Origin: CALBLZ01 sp041917855
GTDB taxonomy: Bacteria > Patescibacteriota > UBA1384 > CAILIB01
Length of the DNA: 9,805 bases
Assembly (NCBI GenBank): GCA_041917855.1
Contig: JAYRWT010000053.1
Location: 1 to 9,805 of the forward strand
Direction: 5' to 3'
Positions 6,620 through 9,805 of the stretch are shown piece after piece; the first letter of the stretch is position 1; each line of letters begins with the position of its first letter. The translations under genes and the position numbers were made by a program. The notes below the pieces were generated by a model. The model did no database searches and was not told the DNA's origin. It was given only the letters and a program-made list of their open reading frames with translations.

Positions 6620-8268
6620 TGGCCGACAACGATTCAACAAAGGGTGGCGCTGCACTGCTCGATCCGCTTAGCCAGGGGGATGGGGGTTCTACTGCGCCAA
6701 CAGTCATGCCGGGTATTGCTGCGCAGTTAGCCCAGGACCCTGACGGATCTGACACTGCTGCGGCAAAAAGCTCATCTGCAGCCACAACCCCGGATGGCAC
6801 AAAGTCTGTAGCTGTTAATGCAGGTAACAGCGAGGCCAAGGTATCTGGCCTGTCCATTACCACAGCGACGCCAGCCGAAAAGAATGATAGCGACTCACTA
6901 ATGGGCCTGGGTAATATGCTTACCCGCAGCGGATCTGGAACGAGCACAGCCGAAGCAAGTGTGCAGTCTACTAATGGCAGCACCGGTAGCGATACAGCCA
7001 AAATTGCGACTCCTGAGGGCATTGTTTCTGCAGATATTAGCGCCTCATCACAGGTAGTTGAGGATGATGGTAATTCTGGCTCTGGAATCAAGCTTGACGG
7101 CGGAGGGAGCGGAGCAGAGGTATCGAGATCGAACACGAGTACTAGTTCACAGGCTTCAACGCAGCCTACCACTTCCGCCGCAGCCAGTGACGGAGGAAGC
7201 TATAGTTCTACTGACCCGTACTATGCAGGCATGGGCGAGAAGCCACAGGATGGTGGCAAAGAAAAAGAGCCCTCGTTCGTTGATCAAGTAAAGGACTACG
7301 CTAAGGATGAAATACAGGAGCGTGCGGAAAAGTTTATTAAGGATAAAGCAGAGGATTTCTATAAGAATCGGGTAAATAAACCTGGTCAGACCAACCCCGC
7401 AAACCAAGCATCAAAGCTTGGGACTGAGGCCGAGATGGGCACGCCTGGTGCTAACACAGCTGGACAAACAGCCGGCAGAACTGCAGGCAATATTGGTCGC
7501 GCAGCCCAGGCCACTGAGGGTGCGGGCGGCATTGCCGCTGAGGGCGGAGCTGTTGTTGCGGGTGAGGGAGCGGCTGCGGCCGGTACAACCGCGGTTGCCG
7601 CAGAAGGAGCTGCTGTCGCAGGCACAGCTACAGCTGGTACTGCAGCGGCAGGAACCGCAGCCGTAGCAGGTGGCACAGCAGCCGCGGGCGGAGCTGCAGC
7701 GGCAGGCGGTGCGGCCGCGGCAGGTGGGGCGGCAGCAGGTGCGGCAGCAGGTTCAGTTGTTCCAGTTATTGGTACCGCTATTGGTGCAGCCGTTGGCCTT
7801 GCAATTGCTCAGAAAAAAGCAGAAGAGCAAGCAGATAAAGAGGCTGAACAGCAGGAGCAGATGCAGCAACAGTCACAAGAAAATGCCGCTCTTGCTGCAG
7901 CAAAAAATCAGGCAGAGGAGCTGGCAAAAAAAGAGGCAAAAGCAGCGGCATCTAAAGCACTACAAGGCCTAACAAAAAAAATTGCAACGCAAGTCGCAAC
8001 CAAGAACCCATATGTTCTTGCTGCAATCGCAATAATAATCGTCATACTACTAATTTTTGGGCTTTTTATTCTGATATTTGCCTGGAGAGATGCCTCTGCG
8101 CCTCGGGGCGACACCCCTAGTGCATCACTGACCCTCAATAGTGGGGTTGTTGAATCAACCTGGGCAAACCCAGACGGTCTCTACCTGGAAGATATGGCCG
8201 CAACTATAGAGACTAATCCCAACAATCCAAGCAAAAGTCGCAAAATATCAATTGGCACCTCCTCATGA
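6619..8268 (+). CDS. Ser/Thr- and Ala/Gly-rich single-pass membrane protein of the T4SS-like operon
   Basis: A 549-residue protein with no recognised catalytic domain. Residues 1-210 are low-complexity Ser, Thr, Gly and Asp, probably disordered. A charged helical part follows (about 215-255, VDQVKDYAKDEIQERAEKF). Residues 290-378 are nearly pure Ala/Gly/Val/Thr and include four AGGxAA hexapeptides. G385, G389 and G393 form a GxxxGxxxG glycine zipper in a semi-hydrophobic helix. Residues 398-460 are a charged helix or coiled coil rich in Gln, Glu, Lys and Ala. A strong membrane helix spans 465-489, preceded by Lys residues and followed by RD, so the last 60 residues should be outside. The gene starts in a 1-base overlap with the propeller gene. 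It stops at a TGA beyond which the same frame continues into the peptidase, so it may be the N-terminal half of a longer protein. It could be a channel or anchor component; this is inferred. Confidence 0.82.
   Translation: MADNDSTKGGAALLDPLSQGDGGSTAPTVMPGIAAQLAQDPDGSDTAAAKSSSAATTPDGTKSVAVNAGNSEAKVSGLSITTATPAEKNDSDSLMGLGNMLTRSGSGTSTAEASVQSTNGSTGSDTAKIATPEGIVSADISASSQVVEDDGNSGSGIKLDGGGSGAEVSRSNTSTSSQASTQPTTSAAASDGGSYSSTDPYYAGMGEKPQDGGKEKEPSFVDQVKDYAKDEIQERAEKFIKDKAEDFYKNRVNKPGQTNPANQASKLGTEAEMGTPGANTAGQTAGRTAGNIGRAAQATEGAGGIAAEGGAVVAGEGAAAAGTTAVAAEGAAVAGTATAGTAAAGTAAVAGGTAAAGGAAAAGGAAAAGGAAAGAAAGSVVPVIGTAIGAAVGLAIAQKKAEEQADKEAEQQEQMQQQSQENAALAAAKNQAEELAKKEAKAAASKALQGLTKKIATQVATKNPYVLAAIAIIIVILLIFGLFILIFAWRDASAPRGDTPSASLTLNSGVVESTWANPDGLYLEDMAATIETNPNNPSKSRKISIGTSS
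7666..7737 (+). repeat. Four AGGxAA hexapeptide (18-nt) repeats
   Basis: Residues 350-373 of the membrane protein read as AGGTAA followed by three AGGAAA units, in phase with 18-nt DNA units. The third-codon bases vary between units, so the repeat is kept mainly at protein level. The surrounding stretch (about 7530-7760) is a wider Ala/Gly/Val/Thr low-complexity block that also produces long spurious open frames on both strands. Confidence 0.75.
8266..8268 (+). other. In-frame TGA joining the membrane protein and peptidase reading frames
   Basis: The frame opened at 6619 meets TGA here, then one GCC codon, then the ATG at 8272 of the peptidase in the same frame. No other stop interrupts this frame from 6619 to 9460. 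Elsewhere in the window TGA is a true stop (prgI). The site is therefore a natural gene boundary with coupled reinitiation, a nonsense mutation or sequencing error in one long gene, or a readthrough site. Confidence 0.7.
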
Positions 8269-8271
8269 GCC

Positions 8272-9462
8272 ATGGGCTGTGAGGCAAGAGCTGCGTATAG
8301 TGGCAGTCAACTCATTCTGCCCTCCACGGGAGGCACACTAGCCTTTAGTAGAAAGTTTGATGGTTCTAAATTCACGTCTGAGGAGCTTGATTACTACGTA
8401 ACCGGACGCTGGCCCTATGCGCGTTGGTACTGGGATGGTAAATCAACAACCAAGGGGACTGCCTTCTCTGCAGCAGACTACCCTGGCCGTAAGGTCCTCT
8501 TGTATTCAGTAGAAAAACGTAAGGCAATAGTAGGCATTATTGCCGAATCTGGGCCAGGCCCATGGACTGGTGTACCAAAGAATAGGCGTAGTATTGAGGG
8601 ATTATTCTGGAATATTGGACCTCTTGGACTAGCACCACGCTCCGATGTGCCTGTTGGCAATGCCTACCACGGACGCGTCACTGGCGCTCCGCTCACCCTA
8701 TTAAAAAAGCTAGGTTTTACTGGCTCTGAATGTGAAACAGACAAGGGAGGCAGTGATGCCAATAATAGTCCTTTTATTATTGGATTCTTAAAGGATCAGA
8801 GCAAGTACAAGGTTGGCCAAGTGCTCGAAGCACCAGATTTAAAAAAGATGGATGAAGGCCTAATCCCTGCAAAGAATGGCAGCTTAGCTGTACCAGGTAT
8901 TGCAGAGGGGCGGCAATCACAGTGCGGCATTGCAAGTATTGCCTCGGTAGCCACCTACTACTTTAGCTTGAATGGTCGGCCAAAGTACGAGGACTTGCCC
9001 GCCGACCTACGCAGAATTTTGAATAACAAGAGTGTTGGCGGCTCACTCTTTACCACAGACCCAGATATCTCAGCCAGCGAGTGCGTCTCGCCAGGCTTCC
9101 TAAATGGTCTACCTCTGAAGCGTGAGGGTCAGAACATTGATGGCTGGACCTACGCAACTGTCCGTAAAGCACAGGATTACTCTTGGGCCGTAGCTTCTAT
9201 ACGCTCTGGAGACCCAGTCATTATCTACTCCGCACCAGGGTCAGCTTTTTCGAATAGCAAACACATCTACGTACTAACAGGTTGGATTGATCAAAGTCAG
9301 GAGTTTGTTGTAAATAATCCATTCCCGAATGGGGTAAATGTGTCGGTGCGAGGTAGTCAGCTGCAGGTGAATAAAGCTCAAACGTTCGACCATCTATTTG
9401 CGCACAATGGCAACGGCATTTACGGACACACGCTTATTATCCGTAGCAAGTACGTTAAATAA
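8272..9462 (+). CDS. C39-like (papain-fold) cysteine peptidase, possibly the C-terminal half of the upstream protein
   Basis: A 396-residue protein. The C-terminal half (about 205-396) is a C39_2-type papain-fold peptidase domain: QSQCGIAS with C218 as nucleophile and a nearby upstream Gln, KHIYVLTGW with H331, and VVNNP with N349 in the place of the usual Asp before Pro. The N-terminal half (about 1-190) contains YYVTGRWPYARWYWDG, then KVLLYSVEKRKAIVGIIAESGPGPW. This vaguely recalls a double-psi beta-barrel (RlpA-like) wall domain, but that is uncertain. There is no signal peptide or membrane helix, although such a domain would be expected outside the cell. No Shine-Dalgarno precedes the ATG. 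Cys-His hydrolases at the end of Gram-positive T4SS operons (PrgK/VirB1-like) cut the cell wall to make room for the channel; a similar role, or cleavage of an exported substrate, is inferred. If the TGA at 8266 is bypassed, the domain becomes membrane-anchored. Confidence 0.85.
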   Translation: MGCEARAAYSGSQLILPSTGGTLAFSRKFDGSKFTSEELDYYVTGRWPYARWYWDGKSTTKGTAFSAADYPGRKVLLYSVEKRKAIVGIIAESGPGPWTGVPKNRRSIEGLFWNIGPLGLAPRSDVPVGNAYHGRVTGAPLTLLKKLGFTGSECETDKGGSDANNSPFIIGFLKDQSKYKVGQVLEAPDLKKMDEGLIPAKNGSLAVPGIAEGRQSQCGIASIASVATYYFSLNGRPKYEDLPADLRRILNNKSVGGSLFTTDPDISASECVSPGFLNGLPLKREGQNIDGWTYATVRKAQDYSWAVASIRSGDPVIIYSAPGSAFSNSKHIYVLTGWIDQSQEFVVNNPFPNGVNVSVRGSQLQVNKAQTFDHLFAHNGNGIYGHTLIIRSKYVK

Positions 9463-9476
9463 GGCCGGTAACACCG

Positions 9477-9482
9477 TATACT
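9477..9482 (+). promoter_or_regulatory. -10 box of a second leaderless-type promoter
   Basis: TATACT (5 of 6 matches to TATAAT) stands 6 bases before the ATG at 9489, the same geometry as at prgI, so the predicted start site is the A of the start codon. Both boxes are preceded by CG. The 4-3-4 dyad CGGT-AAC-ACCG (9466-9476) abuts it. No convincing -35 box is seen. It suggests that the gene at 9489 can be transcribed separately from the operon, although no terminator lies between 9462 and 9489. Confidence 0.65.
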
Positions 9483-9488
9483 AGAGAC

Positions 9489-9805
9489 ATGAAGGGACTA
9501 TCAAGCTCAACACGAACAGCACTCATCCTGGTACTGATAGGTGTTGCTGCTTTTCTTGGGTTTATCCTTGGCTTTGGCGCCTCTGACGGAGGAGCTAAGC
9601 TTAGTGCAAAGGGCGACACACTTAACCAGATTACCGATCCAGCAGATCCGATTACCGCCGGCATGATTACCCAGCTCAACGAGCTGATTGACCCCGCAAC
9701 CACACTTGACCGCCAATTTGAAATCCTAGCCTCCCTGCGTGACTCTGTAGTCCAGTTTATGGATCGCGCGGACGGGTCAACCCTTTCAGCTGATAAAAAA
9801 GCCAA
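9489..9805 (+). CDS. N-terminus of a membrane-anchored protein (partial)
   Basis: An open frame from ATG 9489 runs off the right edge, giving 105 residues. It starts MKGLSSSTRTALILVLIGVA, a short basic N-terminus followed by one hydrophobic helix (about 11-30) that acts as a signal anchor or uncleaved signal peptide. After ASDGG comes a polar, probably extracellular region with helical segments such as MITQLNELIDP and QFEILASLRDSVVQFM. No family is recognised. The forward frame is preferred over a long reverse-strand frame here because it has a promoter at the right distance, a sensible membrane segment and the same direction as all neighbours. It may be another component of the secretion locus or the start of a new unit. 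Confidence 0.75.
   Translation, partial: MKGLSSSTRTALILVLIGVAAFLGFILGFGASDGGAKLSAKGDTLNQITDPADPITAGMITQLNELIDPATTLDRQFEILASLRDSVVQFMDRADGSTLSADKKA

Noticed and set aside
6573..7172. 199-residue reverse-strand open frame
   Set aside because: It is the mirror of the low-complexity Ser/Thr/Gly region of the forward gene, and its composition is simply the complement of those codons.
7386..7676. Ala/Pro-rich reverse-strand frame and two Gln/Arg/Leu-rich forward frames over the Ala/Gly block
   Set aside because: GCN/GGN codon runs lack stops in all frames; these are by-products of the repeat.
8256..8263. CACCTCCT, identical to the anti-Shine-Dalgarno of 16S rRNA, just before the TGA
   Set aside because: It is the wrong strand sense to recruit ribosomes and simply encodes part of the C-terminus; a partner sequence nearby was not found, so it is treated as coincidence.
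8266..8268. UGA recoded as Gly (genetic code 25) as the explanation for the in-frame TGA
   Set aside because: The prgI gene needs TGA 2612-2614 as a stop, since the next gene overlaps it in a different frame, and no other gene in the window contains an internal TGA.
9455..9805. 116-residue reverse-strand open frame at the right edge
   Set aside because: It opposes the direction of every other gene, is Arg/Ser-rich without motifs, and overlaps a forward frame with a promoter and a clear membrane segment.

Overview
The window looks like chromosomal DNA of a Patescibacteria/CPR bacterium, most likely Candidatus Saccharibacteria (TM7). This is inferred from the gene set and order (PrgI, TraC-like protein, VirB4, a membrane-anchored propeller, then an Ala/Gly-rich membrane protein with a C39-like peptidase), very tight packing, and mixed translation-initiation signals including apparent leaderless starts. 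UGA is used as a real stop: the PrgI gene ends in an ATGA overlap, and reading through it would run out of frame across the next gene. This argues against the UGA=Gly code of Gracilibacteria/Absconditabacteria. All supported genes are on the + strand.

Left part (1-2131), housekeeping. The Lys/Glu-rich C-terminus of an unidentified protein is followed by a small protein that looks like a degenerate metallo-beta-lactamase-fold relative with no histidine at all. Next come a complete NrnA-type DHH/DHHA1 phosphoesterase, a tRNA-Leu(UAA) with encoded CCA and its own extended -10 element, and a MazG-like NTP pyrophosphohydrolase (COG4997 type). A clear rho-independent terminator closes this part.

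Central and right part (2147-9462), a type IV secretion-like operon. A consensus -10 box sits exactly where it would start transcription on the A of the prgI ATG (leaderless). The genes then follow with overlaps or gaps of at most 29 bases: PrgI/VirB3-like inner-membrane protein; TraC-like protein resembling the VirB4 N-terminal domain; VirB4 ATPase with Walker A and B; a single-pass protein with a PEGA-like domain and beta-propeller; a long Ser/Thr- then Ala/Gly-rich single-pass membrane protein; and a C39-like cysteine peptidase. VirB4 would power the machine, PrgI would anchor it in the membrane, and the last three would place extracellular domains (binding propeller, papain-fold peptidase) at the cell surface. 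No relaxase or VirD4 coupling protein is visible in the window, so this may be an export or host-contact apparatus rather than a DNA-transfer one; that is inference.

The most notable point is at 8266-8268. The Ala/Gly-rich membrane protein and the peptidase are in the same reading frame and separated by one TGA codon plus one sense codon. The peptidase ORF has no signal peptide and no Shine-Dalgarno sequence. The pair may be one roughly 950-residue membrane-anchored peptidase interrupted by a stop (nonsense mutation, sequencing error or readthrough), or two coupled genes. After 9462 a second leaderless-type promoter precedes a new membrane-anchored gene that runs off the window.
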